Positions 11,998 to 22,187 of a DNA stretch of 64,000 bases are shown here, piece by piece (positions within the stretch are counted from its first letter, which is position 1; every line of letters begins with the position of its first letter). Both the position numbers and the translations under genes were made by a program. The stretch comes from Blastocladiella emersonii ATCC 22665 (Eukaryota > Blastocladiomycota > Blastocladiomycetes > Blastocladiales > Blastocladiaceae), in contig JANHCV010000001.1 in the NCBI GenBank assembly GCA_025594325.1, positions 248,001 to 312,000 on the forward strand, written 5' to 3'. The notes beneath the pieces were generated by a model. The model did not search any database. It saw only the letters and a program-made list of their open reading frames with translations, and had not been told where the DNA came from.

Positions 11998-12572
11998 ATG
12001 GACACTTCAGCACCATCATCGCCGCCAACAACTACAACCGCAGATCGACCAACTTCAGACCCGCCGCCCTCCTCGGTCCTGGTCCTCCTCGCCGTGACCT
12101 TGCTCGGGACCCTGGCCGTCGTATGCCTCCGCCCACTGGTCCGCGCCTGGCTCGCGCTGCAGTACCAAGTCCGCGGCGCGGTCCGCACGACGCAGCGCGA
12201 GCTCGCCCTCAAGCCCGTGTCGGGCGCGATGCTGAGCCCCGTCGCCGCTGCGCGGTACGTACGGCGCGCCCGCGGCGCCGGTGGGTCGCTACGGTGGGAA
12301 GAGGGGTCGGTCGCGTCGGTTGGCGGGAGTTTGCCGCGGTATTATACGCGTCGCCGACCGCCGGGGCGGCCATGTCGCCGCGTACTCTCAGAGTCGTGTC
12401 ACCCCCACCGCCCGCGTGGATGTCGCCGGCGCGGATGGCCGAGGATCCGCGGTCTCCGCAGCTCGGCGCGACGGCGGCGGCGGCTGCAGAGGGCGAGCCG
12501 GTGTGGGTCGCGGCCATGCGCGGCGCGCCTTCGTCGCTCGCGATCCCTGGCGGCCGACGTGAACGGGAGTGA
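11998..12572 (+). CDS. Small single-pass membrane protein, unknown function
   Basis: Not recognised. The start is the ATG at 11998 (MDTSAPSSPP...); an upstream in-frame ATG at 11911 is also possible. A Ser/Thr/Pro-rich N-terminus is followed by one strong hydrophobic segment (SVLVLLAVTLLGTLAVVCL, about residues 28-46) and a basic flank, suggesting N-out/C-in or signal-anchor topology. I propose an intron 12255-12391 (GTACGT...CTCAG, 137 nt), joining the R codon to a second exon that reads PPPPAWMSPARMAEDPRSPQ and ends RRERE at 12572, for 145 residues. Without the intron the frame stays open to 12600 but turns Arg/Gly-rich. The stop lies 37 nt from the convergent P450 gene. Confidence 0.45.
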
Positions 12573-12609
12573 TTTTCTTCTGTATACCAACATACAATAG
12601 ACCATCAAA

Positions 12610-14459
12610 CTACTGCCCGCGGCGCTTGAACTGGACCGTGATCCCGAGCGGGTGCGCGAGAATCCCCGGCATCGTGTCGGGGTACCCGGCGAGGGCCTTG
12701 TCGTCGCCGACCGTAGTCCACTCGTACCGCGCGAGGAGCATGGCGAGGACCGTGCGCTGCTGGATGGTCGCGAAGCTCTGGCCGAGACAGAACCGCTGCC
12801 CGCCGCCGAACGGCGCCCACTTGTAGTCGTAGGCCGCCGGGTGCATCGGGATCGCGCTCCCGCCGACCATACCGTCGCCCGACGCGGACCCGGACCCCGA
12901 GTCGTTGAGCGACATCTTGGCCCACCGCTCGGGCTTGAACTCGTCGGCGTCGTCGCCCCACACGGCGCGCGACCGGTGCAGCAGGTACACGTTGGGCGTG
13001 ACGGCGGTGCCCGCGGGCAGGACCGTGCCGTCGGCAAGCGTCGCGGCCGCGGTCGTCCGGCGTGGCGGCAGCACGCCGACCGAAGGGAACAGCCGCTGCG
13101 TCTCCTGCAGCACGTGCGTCAGGTACGTCAGGCGCGCCTGCTGGTCGTTGGTCGGGAAGGGGGCGGCCTCGGGCTCGGTCGTGGCGGCATCGTCGCCGAG
13201 CTCGGCCAGGACCTCGGCGCGCGCGGCCGCCTGCACCGCGGGGTGCATGCCGAGCAGGTACACGGCGAGCGTGAGCGAGTTGGCGGTGGTGTCGTGGCCC
13301 GCGAGGAAGAAGACGGCGAGGTTGGCGCGCAGGTCCTCGCGAGAGAACTCGGCCGCGTCCTGAGCCGTGAGCATCAGGTCGAGCAGGTCGCGGGTCTCTT
13401 CGTCGCGCTCGAACGCGCGCAGCGACGACCGGCGCCGGCCCGCTCCCGCGCCCACGGCCGCCTCGGCGTGCAGCTTGCGGCGCTCGTCGATGAGCCCGAA
13501 CAGAAACGCGTTAAATGCGTCGAGGTCGCGCCGGTACGCGCGCGTCGACGGCAGCAGCAGCGTCGCGTTCGGGAACACGACGCGCAGCGGGTCGAACATG
13601 CCCGCCATCAGCCGGTTGTACCGCGCCACCGTCTCGTTGTCCGGGTGGTCAATCGCGTTGAACTCGAGCCCGAACGCCGATACGGTCAGCGCGTCCAGCG
13701 TCAGCCGCTGGAACCAGTCGCCGATGTCGACCTCGGCGCCGCCCGCGGCCAGCTGGTCAAAGTGCGCGAACAGGCGCCGCGTCGGCGCGGCGAACGTCAG
13801 CGTCGGCCAGCCGCGGCGGAACGCTGGGTTGACGACCTTGCGGTGACGCTTCCAGTCTTGCAGCTACGCACAAAAACGGGGGGTGAGGTTAGCAACCGCT
13901 CTCGTCCATGAGGGCGTGTGAAGAACGAGCGTACCTTGGCCTGGACCACGTTGACGCCGGTAAACTCGACGGCGAGCCAGAGCCCGACCTCGTCGAGCTT
14001 GATCCGGTCAAACACCTGCTGGTTGAGCAGCGCCGTCTTGAAGTCGACCGGGTTCGTGAGGACCGCGACCCACTCGCCGAACAGCCACGTCAGGTACACG
14101 CCCCGGACATGTTCCGGCGTCGGGACGAGCCCGCGGTCGAACGCCTGCTTCGCAACCGCCTTGGCCTGGACCAGCGTCAGCTCGAGGAACCCGCTCTGCC
14201 GCGCCTGCATCAGGTTGGCCTGCCACATGGACTGCGCGGGGAGGTGCCGCAGCGACCGCGGGATGCGCATCGACCACAGCAGCCGCAGGAGCATCGCTGC
14301 TGCGACGATCGCGGTCACGGCCGCCGCGGTAGTACCGGGCGACGCGGACGCGTACGCGGCGGCTTCCGCGGCGTGCGCCTTGATCGGGCCCGCGAGGGAG
14401 GGCAGGTGCGCGTCGAGCGCGTCAGACGCTAGCTGGGATAGGGTTGACAGGACGCCCAT
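12610..14459 (-). CDS. Cytochrome P450 monooxygenase (copy 1)
   Basis: Heme-thiolate monooxygenase, probably ER-anchored. Exon 1 14459-13935, intron 13934-13864 (GTACGC...GTAG, branch-like GCTAACCTCA), exon 2 13863-12610; 592 residues. Membrane anchor at about 42-60 (AVTAIVAAAMLLRLLW). C-helix region DWKRHRKVVNPAFRRGWP. I-helix oxygen-activation motif FFLAGHDTTANSL near residue 363. K-helix ETQRLF near 428. Heme loop PFGGGQRFCLGQSFA with the Cys ligand near 535. It resembles the second P450 at 61689-63522 along its whole length (same C-helix NPAFxRGWPT, same LAVFFLAGHDTT), so they are paralogues. Substrate unknown; CYP4/CYP52-like fatty-acid hydroxylation is only a guess. Confidence 0.95.
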
Positions 14460-14704
14460 GGTCGGTCAGGGTTGGTTCGGCCGGGGGAGTGCGAGCGTGT
14501 GCCGCGAGTTTGACCTCATTTTAGGTGGTTGATGCATGGTGATGCGAGTATACATGGTAGTGGCCTCCGAGAAGCGACCCGCGCGGAGAGCGTGGAGGCC
14601 GCGCGGAGCTCAGCGGCCGAAAGGCGCGTGCACAGGCGCGACGCGTCCCGCGATCCAAACCTCTGCGGTCACATGACGGTGGTATCGATTATATCTCTCA
14701 GCGG

Positions 14705-15808
14705 CTACGCGTCGGCGAAGACGGCGTTCTGGTACATGGCCGGCGACGTGAGCGGGCCGGCGAGGGCGAAGAAGAGCGCGAGGCCGAGGACGTAGGCGGC
14801 CCAGATGACTTAAAGTGTGGGAGTGAGGTTAGCCCACGATCTTGAGTCGTATGACGAGCGAGAAGAGACGTACCGCGTGGGTGACGGGACAGGTGAACCT
14901 CGGCAATGTTGGGCACGCCCATGATGTTGCAGAAGATGTGTGCGAGCATCGCGGAGATGACGTGGCCTGGACTCCGCGCGTTAGTCAGTCTCTCAACCCC
15001 TACACTGCTTCAGCGCGCAAACCGTACCGGTGCGGACGTAGATAAACGCGGCGATCCAACCAAACAGCGTCGTGTACAGGAACTGGAACACGGACACAGT
15101 GACGGCGCGGCGGAGCGCGTCGAGCGTGCGTCCGTGGCGGCGGTACACGTCGTAGATGTTGTGGAGGTGCGCGGCGCCAAAGAAGAGCGGCGTCAGCCCC
15201 ACAATCGCGCCCTTGCTGACGCGCGCGGCCTGGAACGGCAGCGCGATGCACGCGCGGAACATGAACTCCTCGCACACGGGGCCCAAAAAGTAGCTGCGCT
15301 GGCCGCCGGGCGTGCGCAGCTGGTGCAGGAACAGCGACAGCGTCACGGGGTCCTGGAAGAAGAGCTCGCGCTCAACGTACATGTGCACGAGTGGGCCGAG
15401 GAACAGCGCCACGACGGGCAGCGGCGCGACGAGGACGGCGAGGGCGAGCCGTGGCCACCGCACGCCTAGTAGCGACAGAAACTCGGACACGGAGCCCTGC
15501 CCGCTCCCGGCCGGCACGATGCGCGCCGTGTACACGCCGAGGTACAGCAGGACCGCGGCCAGCACGCAGCTCGCGACGATGGTGGCGAGCCGGTTGCGAA
15601 CGACCGACGGGTCGACGAGGATCGGGTCCGGGCTGCCGCCCCCGCTCGACGGCGACGCGGCGCTGCCGTTGGCGGACGGACGCCGAAGGGCCTTGCGGTG
15701 CGACACGTAGTAGCCGAGAATGTACAGGACCGTCAGCACGGCGCCGATGGCGACGGCCTCGGTGACCGAGACGGGCGGCGCGGGAGTGTTCATTGGTGGT
15801 GCATCCAT
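14705..15808 (-). CDS. RCE1: CAAX prenyl protease 2 (RCE1/ABI family)
   Basis: ER intramembrane protease that removes the last three residues of prenylated CAAX proteins such as Ras. Exons 15808-15028, 14966-14874 and 14808-14705; introns start GTACGG and GTACGT and end CAG and TTTAAG; 325 residues. Several hydrophobic segments span the protein (VAIGAVLTVLYILGYYV; LATIVASCVLAAVLLYLG; LALAVLVAPLPVVALFLGPL). Catalytic motifs: GPVCEEFMFRACI (EExxxR), FFGAAHLHNIYD, then LFGWIAAFIYVRTGHVISAM and LAHIFCNIMG across the first splice, supplying the conserved His and Asn. The last exon (IWAAYVLGLALFFALAG) is the final membrane segment. It is divergent from DENR across about 150 nt. Confidence 0.93.
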
Positions 15809-15957
15809 GGTTTGTCGTGTGAGGGGAAGAGCGAGGACGAAGCGCGGCGGTCTCGCGAAAGTGACCTCACGCCGACCTCGTTGGCAGCCGCTGATCTCTC
15901 GCTGCCGCTGCCCGCTGCCCTGGTCTCCCCACCACCCGTCAGCAACGCATCGCCACC
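15809..15957. promoter_or_regulatory. Shared divergent promoter region (RCE1/DENR)
   Basis: 149 nt between the start codons of RCE1 (-) and DENR (+). A pyrimidine-rich run precedes the DENR start, which has a good Kozak context (GCCACCATGG). No TATA box is evident. Confidence 0.5.
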
Positions 15958-16675
15958 ATGGATCACATCCCGCAGTCGCCCATCAGCAACGTCTTCTACT
16001 GCGGCAGTACGGTCTCTGCCGCCGCCGCGCGCCTTGGACCCGGACGACTCACGCGCGCCCGCTGCCTTCCCCGCAGTCTGCTCGCTGCCGCCCGAGTACT
16101 GCGAGTTCAACACGACGCAGAAGAAGTGCCGCGAGTGGCTGCAGAAGAACAATGCCGCGCTGTTCGACCAGCTGTACACGGCGACCAGTACGGTTACCGC
16201 TTGAAGCTTGCGCGAGACCGACATGCTGACGCTCTGCATGTGTAGCCGAGGAGGCCGTCGCAGGCCTGACGCTGACGCCCGCGGCCAAGCCCAAGGACGC
16301 GAGCGCCAAGCTGGAGCGCAAGCTCGAGGCCGAGGCCGAGAAGAAGCGCAAGACCCAGGTCCTGATCAAGACCGAGAAGCGCAAGGGCAAGAAGATGGTC
16401 ACGGTGATCGTCGGCCTCGACGTGTTTGGCGTCGACCTCAAGGCCGCGTCCAAGCTCTTCTCGCAGAAGTTTGCCACGGGGTCGTCCGCCGGCAGGTCGG
16501 CCGAGGGTCTCGGCGAAATCGTCATCCAGGGCGAGGTCGCCGACGAGGTCATGGACCTGATTGTGGAAAAGTTCCCCTCGGTGCGTTCGTTTTGCGCTTG
16601 CTCTTGGTCTCGCGGCGGATTGCTCACGCGCTCTTGCTGTAGGTGCCCGAGGACAACATCACCATCAAGTCCTAA
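15958..16675 (+). CDS. DENR: Density-regulated protein DENR / TMA22
   Basis: Partner of MCT-1/TMA20 in tRNA release, ribosome recycling and re-initiation. Exons 15958-16006, 16077-16187, 16246-16580 and 16643-16675; donors GTACGG, GTACGG, GTGCGT; acceptors CAG, GTAG, GTAG; 175 residues, typical size. N-terminal zinc-binding-like motif VFYCGICSLPPEYCEF and KKCREWLQKNN are diagnostic. A Lys/Glu-rich linker (about residues 75-105) leads to the SUI1/eIF1-like domain: VTVIVGLDVFGVDLKAASKL, FSQKFATGSS, GEIVIQGEVADEVMDLIVEK. The 33-nt last exon (VPEDNITIKS) matches the usual C-terminus, supporting the final splice. Confidence 0.95.
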
Positions 16676-16740
16676 GCCCCCAACTGGTGTCGTCTACACG
16701 CACATGTCTATCTCATCGAATGCATCGTACACTACCACCG

Positions 16741-16764
16741 CTACCGCTACCGCTACCGCTACCC
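16741..16764 (+). repeat. Short (CTACCG)n microsatellite
   Basis: Three perfect CTACCG units and a degenerate fourth, in the 101-nt spacer where DENR (+) and the chitinase-like gene (-) converge. Confidence 0.8.
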
Positions 16765-16776
16765 CCGCGCCCACGA

Positions 16777-18096
16777 TCACGCCTCGGCGATCCGGTCCTG
16801 CATCGTCAGAATGCCCGTGCGCTGCGTGATGAGGTGCAGCCCGCTGGTCTTGCTGTCCTTGACGCGCGACGCGGCCAAGAACGCGAGCCGCGCCATGCGC
16901 TCACGCCGCGCCTTGCGGTACCGCGCGCCCGCGTACCCGACCACGGCCAGCACCATGACCGCCGCCACCACGATCCCCGCCACGCTCGCCGGCGTCAGCG
17001 TGTACCCCGTCGCGTCCGGGGTCGGCGGCACCCGCACGTAGCTCGGCGAGTACTGGTCCGTCAGCGCCCGTGCCGACTGGTAGTACGACACGCGCTGCGC
17101 CAGGCCGGCGTCGTTGAGCGACTACAGGGACGTCTCGTCAGTCCTGATGCGCGATGTCCATGCCTCATGGCTAACGCGTACCCCGAAGATGCACCGCGAC
17201 ACCTCGTAGTACCCGGTCCCCGCGGTCTCGTTGATCTTGACACCGAGCCCGTCATCAGCGGCTCGCCGGAGATCGCCGCACTTTGGGTCGAGCCGCTCGG
17301 CCGCGGCGCGCGTGAACCACCAGCCCGCCGCGAGGAACGCGTGCTCGGGCCGCTGGATCAGGTTGCCAATGAGCCGCTGCATCGTGGCGTTGGTGGCCAT
17401 CGAGTCCCAGTCGGCCTGCGTCAGGTCGCGGTACACGGGCTCGGTGCGGACGGCGTCGCGCAGCCGCGGGATCTGCGCAACGGCCGCGGCAAAGTGCAGC
17501 GGGATCATGTGGATGCCGCCCGCACCGCCGTCGGCCGGCTGGAACAGCGTCGCGAGCGCGGCCGTCTCGTGCCGCAGCTGCGCCAGGAACGCCGCGAGCC
17601 GCGGCGCACCGCGCTTCGTGCACGGGTCCAGTGTCGCCAGGTCGTACGCCTCGACGGCCTCGCGGATCGCGTCGTAGTAGTACAGGCAGTACGGGCAGGC
17701 CACGGCGCCCCCCATCAGGTCGACCAAATCGCATGGCTGCAGGGCGTAGTCGGTCCCAGAGGCGCCACAGGCCGTCGAGTTCTTGTAGTTGAGCTTCGAG
17801 GCCACCATCAGCGGCACGGTGCCCGTAGTGTTGGAGCGTGTGCTCGGGAAGACGTCGGCGGCCACGGTGACGCGGCCCGTGCACTGGTGCGGGTTCGGGA
17901 TCTTGCTGCACCCGTTGAGGCACCCCGCGGCCTTGTCACATGCGTTGGCCGAAGAAGAGCAGCTACGAAGTCGGGGCTGGTGAGGATCGGGGCCAGGGGC
18001 AGCGAGCGAGGCGGGGGCGGCGACGTACTAGCCATCGACGCTGCAGCACAGGTCGCCGCGGCACGGCACCGTGTTGGAGCACCGGAAGTTGGACAT
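16777..18096 (-). CDS. CBM18 + GH19/lysozyme-like protein with C-terminal membrane anchor
   Basis: Likely chitin-binding, cell-wall-acting protein. Exons 18096-18029, 17962-17182 and 17121-16777; introns GTACGT...GTAG and GTACGC...GTAG; 397 residues. Residues 6-45 form a hevein-type chitin-binding module with regular cysteines (RCSNTVPCRGDLCCSVDGYC, then ACDKAAGCLNGC). The middle has AAFLAQLRHET (Glu near 156), recalling the catalytic HET of GH19 chitinases (AxFLAQxSHET), then HMIPLHFA and AAGWWFTRA. A hydrophobic helix at about 329-349 (ASVAGIVVAAVMVLAVVGYA) is followed by a basic stop-transfer (RYRKARRERMARL), as in a type I membrane protein. Oddity: no signal peptide is found. The first usable ATG lies only four codons before the first Cys, and no in-frame ATG with a hydrophobic stretch exists in the 198 nt up to the neighbouring gene. 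Confidence 0.7.
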
Positions 18097-18294
18097 GATG
18101 GCGTGTGTTACATGAGTTTTCTCTATAGTCTATCGTATGCCTCGCGATCTCGGAGCGGAGGCGAGGACGAATCCCGGAACGGCGGGGCGGCCACCGGGTG
18201 CGCGGTCACGGCGACGCGTCGCGCGACGCGTCTCACCTCCTCGCCGCGAGACACTCTTGTCTCCCGCCCACTTGAAGCCAACAAAAAATGATTT
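18097..18294. promoter_or_regulatory. Upstream region of the CBM18/GH19-like gene
   Basis: 198 nt between the ankyrin-like gene's stop and the CBM18 gene's start, both on the minus strand. Two ACGCGT hexamers sit inside GCGACGCGTCGCGCGACGCG (from about 18210). A TATAAAA on the minus strand (about 18293-18299) is rather far from the ATG. Confidence 0.4.
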
Positions 18295-20034
18295 TTATAC
18301 TGCGGGCCGGATGCCCATATACTTGCGCCGGATATGCTCAACGAGCGCAGCCTTCCCCGCGCGGCGCGCGCGCAGGCACAGGGCAAACGGGAAACACCAC
18401 CGGGTCTGTGCGATGCCGTGCTCGAAGACGGCGTCGAACAGCGCCGCGTCGCCCGCCGCGATGGCCGCGTGGACCGGCTGGAACTGCACCGCGCCCATGC
18501 CCGTGGTCCGCCCGCCGCGGCACACGACGGTGTCGGGGACGCCCGCGGCGCGGAGTGCGGCGAGGAGCGACGTGAGCGAGGATGCGGTCCCGTGCCGCAC
18601 CGCGAGGTACACGGCGTGCGAGACGAGGTCGTGCTCGTCGGCGGGGAACACGGGTGGGAGGGGGGTGCCGGTGAGGACGGCTAGGAAGAGCGCTGAGACG
18701 GGGTCGTTTTGGGGGATGAGGCCGTCGGTGGTGCGCAGGATGGCATGCAGCGGGCCGACCGAGGCCGCGTACCACCACGGACACTGCGAGTGGCCGACGA
18801 GCGCGAAGACCGCCGCCCTAGCGTCCACCGTGACCTCACCGCCGGCGACTTCCTCGATGGCCGACAGCGCCTCAACGAGCGCCCACAGCACCGTGGCCCG
18901 CGTGCGCTCACCCGCGGGCAACCGGTACCGCGCGTCCGCGCCGTCGGTGAACCGCATTACGAGCTCCCAGTCAGCGTGCCGCGCAGCGACGACGAGGGCG
19001 CGGCCGTCGAGCGTGCGCGGCCCGTGGACCGTCGCGTCCTCGGCGAGGAGCGCGCGGAGGAGCGCCGGGCGGTAGGTGAACGAGTGCGAGACGAGCCACT
19101 CGAGCTTGGCCTGCGCGACGGCGCGCGAGGGGCGGCCGGCGTACACGGCGCGGCACACGCGGCGCAGCCGGTGCACGTCAGTGGCCGTGGTGAGCGACTC
19201 GACCAGGTCCCACACCTCGGCCGGGAGCCGCGTGATGCCGGCAACGAACGCGGCGGCGGTTTTGGGGCCTGCGACCACGGTGGCTGGCAGCACGGTGGGC
19301 GGTTCGGGGCGAGAACCGGGCGGCGGGACGAGATGCGCGCGCAGCCAGTCAAGTGCGTCGGCGTTCCCGAGGCAGTGCGCAGCGAGCGCCGTGATCCAGG
19401 CGGGCACGACGTTGAGCCGCGGGTCGTGCGCAAGGACCTGGAACACGGCTACGTCCTCGACACGCGCCTTGAGCATGAAGCACGCGTCGAACGACTCGAG
19501 CAGCGCGTTGCCCTGCGGCGCCGGGTCGAGCCGCGGGTCGTTGAGGAGCAGCGCGACGATCTCGGCCGCGGCCGCGGACTCGTCGTCGACGCGGTGCGCG
19601 ACCGCGGCCAGCAGCGGCGCCGGCGTGCCGTACGGGAGCTGCAGCACGGCGAGCAGGTACGCGACGACGGGCGGGGTCGCGTCCTGCGCGGCGAGCCGCA
19701 GCAGCTTGTCGGCGGTGGCGGCGTGCGCCGGCGGGTGGCTCTCGACCAGCGCGCGCATCAGGGCGGCCGACGGGTGCCGCAGCGCGTGCCAGATGGCCAG
19801 CGGGTCCGCGAACGGCTCGACGCCCGGCACCGACAGGATCTCGCGCACCATGGCCACGTGCGACGCGTCGCTGTCCATGAGGTGATGCGGAAGCAGGTGC
19901 AGCGCCTCGTCGTCGTCGCCGAGCAGGTCGCCGCCGTGGTGGTCGGGATCGACGTCGATGGCCGAGTCGGGCGCCACCCCCGCCGACGAGGCTGACGACG
20001 GCGACGTGTCAATGTGAAGGTGTTGGTGCGCCAT
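18295..20034 (-). CDS. Diverged ankyrin-repeat-like protein
   Basis: Intronless, 579 residues. Start ATG 20034 in good context (GACCATGG). The N-terminus is Asp/His-rich and disordered. The rest consists of helical pairs resembling degenerate ankyrin repeats (LLRLAAQDATPPVVAYLLAV; RALVVAARHADWELVMRF; PVHAAIAAGDAALFDAVFEH). A central LPAEVWDLVESLTTATDVH...VCRAVYAG resembles an F-box-like helix set. Function unknown. Large families of intronless ankyrin/F-box-like proteins are common in zoosporic fungi (family knowledge); a substrate-adaptor role is only a guess. Confidence 0.75.
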   Translation of the reverse strand: MAHQHLHIDTSPSSASSAGVAPDSAIDVDPDHHGGDLLGDDDEALHLLPHHLMDSDASHVAMVREILSVPGVEPFADPLAIWHALRHPSAALMRALVESHPPAHAATADKLLRLAAQDATPPVVAYLLAVLQLPYGTPAPLLAAVAHRVDDESAAAAEIVALLLNDPRLDPAPQGNALLESFDACFMLKARVEDVAVFQVLAHDPRLNVVPAWITALAAHCLGNADALDWLRAHLVPPPGSRPEPPTVLPATVVAGPKTAAAFVAGITRLPAEVWDLVESLTTATDVHRLRRVCRAVYAGRPSRAVAQAKLEWLVSHSFTYRPALLRALLAEDATVHGPRTLDGRALVVAARHADWELVMRFTDGADARYRLPAGERTRATVLWALVEALSAIEEVAGGEVTVDARAAVFALVGHSQCPWWYAASVGPLHAILRTTDGLIPQNDPVSALFLAVLTGTPLPPVFPADEHDLVSHAVYLAVRHGTASSLTSLLAALRAAGVPDTVVCRGGRTTGMGAVQFQPVHAAIAAGDAALFDAVFEHGIAQTRWCFPFALCLRARRAGKAALVEHIRRKYMGIRPAV

Positions 20035-20372
20035 GGTCGCGGGTCAGGGCAGCAACATGGGCGGGGTCCCTGCGCTTATCATCGAGTGCGCGGACAGCAG
20101 CTCCACTTTTGCTGCGCGGCGGCCGCCAGTACACCCGCGCGTAACAACAACGCGCGCAGCAGCAGCAAGTGTCTCTCCCAGCGCGCGGGTCGGCTGACCC
20201 GTTGCTGCCGATCCTCGATCCATCACAAGTCTCGCACGCTGCATCAAGTCTTGCCGTGGTTGCGGGGGTCGGCGACCAGGGAGGAAGGAGGAGCCAGCCA
20301 GCACAAAGCGCAACGCGTCGTGTTTCAAAATTCCATCATCAGCGCCCCGGCACGAGGCGCTCACCCCAAAAA
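20035..20372. promoter_or_regulatory. Intergenic region upstream of the ankyrin-like gene
   Basis: 338 nt between the ankyrin-like gene's start and the carboxylase gene's stop (both minus strand). One ACGCGT (about 20311). No gene seen. Confidence 0.4.
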
Positions 20373-22187
20373 CTACATGCGCGAGACGCCGACCAGGTCG
20401 CGGTCGACCTTGACGAGCGGGCGCAGCACGTTGAGCGCGATCCCGAGCACGGTCCGCGTGTCGCGCGGGTCGATGATGCCGTCGTCGAGGACGCGCGACG
20501 ACGTGAAGTAGCAGTCGGACTCGTCGTCGACCATGGCCGTGAGCGCCGCCTTCTGCATCGCCAGCTTGTCCTCGTTGACGACGCGCCGGCCCGTCTGCGC
20601 CGCCTGCCGCGCGACGATCTCCATGACGTTGCCGAGCTGCTCGGGCCCCATGACGCTGCACTTGGAGTTGGGCCACGAGAAGAGAAAGTTGGGCGCGTAC
20701 GACCGCCCGCACATGGCGTAGTTGCCCGCGCCGTACGACGCGCCGACCAGGACCGAGATGGCGGGCACCTGGCGGTTGGCCACCGCGTTGATGAACTGCG
20801 ACCCGGCCTTGATGATCCCGTCCTCCTCGGCGGTGCGCCCGACCATGAACCCCGTGATGTTGTGCAGGAACACGAGCGGCGTGCCCTTGGCGTTGCACAA
20901 CTGGATGAACTGCGTCGCCTTGCGCGCCTCGGCCGGGAAGATCACGTTGTTGTTGGCGAGGATCCCGACCGGCACCCCGTGCACCACGGCCCACGCCGCC
21001 ACCAGGTTGGGCCCGTACAGCGGCTTGAACTCGGCAAACTCGCTCGCGTCCACGAGCCGCGCAATCACCTCGCGCGCGTCGAACGGGATCCGCGGGTTCG
21101 CCGACACGACGCCCAGCAGCTCGTCGGGCGGGAACCGCGGCGGCCGCGGCGCCGTCCACACGGGGTGTTGGGGGATCGCCGCGCGCCCGAGCGTGCCCGC
21201 CGGGATGCGCGACCACGCGTACGACAGGTGGCGCATGTAGTCGCGCGTCATGGCGAGCGCCGTGTGCTCGTCGGCAGCCAGCCCGTCGGCCACGCCCGAC
21301 ACGCGCGCGTGCATGTCGGCGCCGCCCAGGGCCTCGTCGTCGGTCACCTCGCCCGTGGCGGCGAACACGAGCGGCGGACCACCCAAAAAGACCTTGGCGC
21401 GGCGCTGCACCATGACCGTGTAGTCGGACATGCCCGGCACGTAGGCGCCGCCGGCCGTGGCGTTGCCGAACACGACGGTCACGGACGGGATCCCGGCCTT
21501 GGCGAGCTGGGCCATGTTGCGGAAGGTGGCGCCGCCGCGGTGGAACACCTTGGCCTGCTGGGTCAGGTTGGCGCCCGCCGACTGCACCAGGTTGACGAAG
21601 GGCAGGCGGCACTCGCGCGCGATCTCCTGCGCGCGCAGCGACTTGAGCACGGTGACCTCGTTGTTGGACCCGCCCGCGATGGTCGGGACCGAGGCGGATA
21701 CGAGGCACTCGATGCCCTCGACGAACCCGAGCACGACGATGGCCGACCCGCCTAGCGACATGTCGTCCTGGCCCCACCCGGCTACACGGTTGGCGAGGTG
21801 AGAGGGGTGCGCTCGCGCAGAGTGCGGCGGGGCGGCGTACCGAGCGGCATGAGCTCGAGGCACGGGCTGCCCTCGTCGAGCACGAGGTCAATGCTACACG
21901 AGGACTACCGATTGAGCTCGGGGTGCGGGTAGAGTCGAGAGGGCACTCAAAGTACCGGTCGCGCGCTACACGGCATCCGAGTGAGCGCGAGTCGCGAAGC
22001 GAGAGCCGGGCGACGTACCTAGCAGCTGGCCGCGGTCGAGGTGGCGCTTCACGTCCTTGGGCCGGCCCTGCTCGGTGGCGAGGCGCAGGCGCTCGTGTAG
22101 CGTGGCGACGAGGCCCGACATTTCGGCACGGTTGGCCTTGTACTGGTCGCTCTCGGTCGAGACGGCCGTCTCGAATGGCGTGCTCAT
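20373..22187 (-). CDS. Acyl-CoA carboxylase, carboxyltransferase (beta) subunit
   Basis: Biotin-dependent carboxyltransferase, moving CO2 from carboxybiotin to an acyl-CoA. Exons 22187-22019, 21965-21956 (10 nt), 21893-21841 and 21781-20373; 546 residues. The micro-exon, flanked by TGTAG and GTACTT, is required to read LLARDRIDLVLDEGSPCLEL, the conserved start of this family. Core motifs: KSLRAQEIARECRLPFVNLV, VVFGNATAGGAYVPGMSDYT (acyl-CoA oxyanion hole), KVFLGGPPLVFAATGE, LGGADMHARVSGVAD, and the second half KGTPLVFLHNITGFMVG and GASYGAGNYAMCGR. The VHRGG...NATAGGAYVPGMSDYTVMV pattern resembles bacterial AccD-type acyl-CoA carboxylases more than textbook methylcrotonyl-CoA carboxylase, so the substrate (methylcrotonyl-, propionyl-, longer acyl-CoA) is open. 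No clear mitochondrial presequence. The biotin-bearing alpha subunit is not in this window. Confidence 0.9.
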
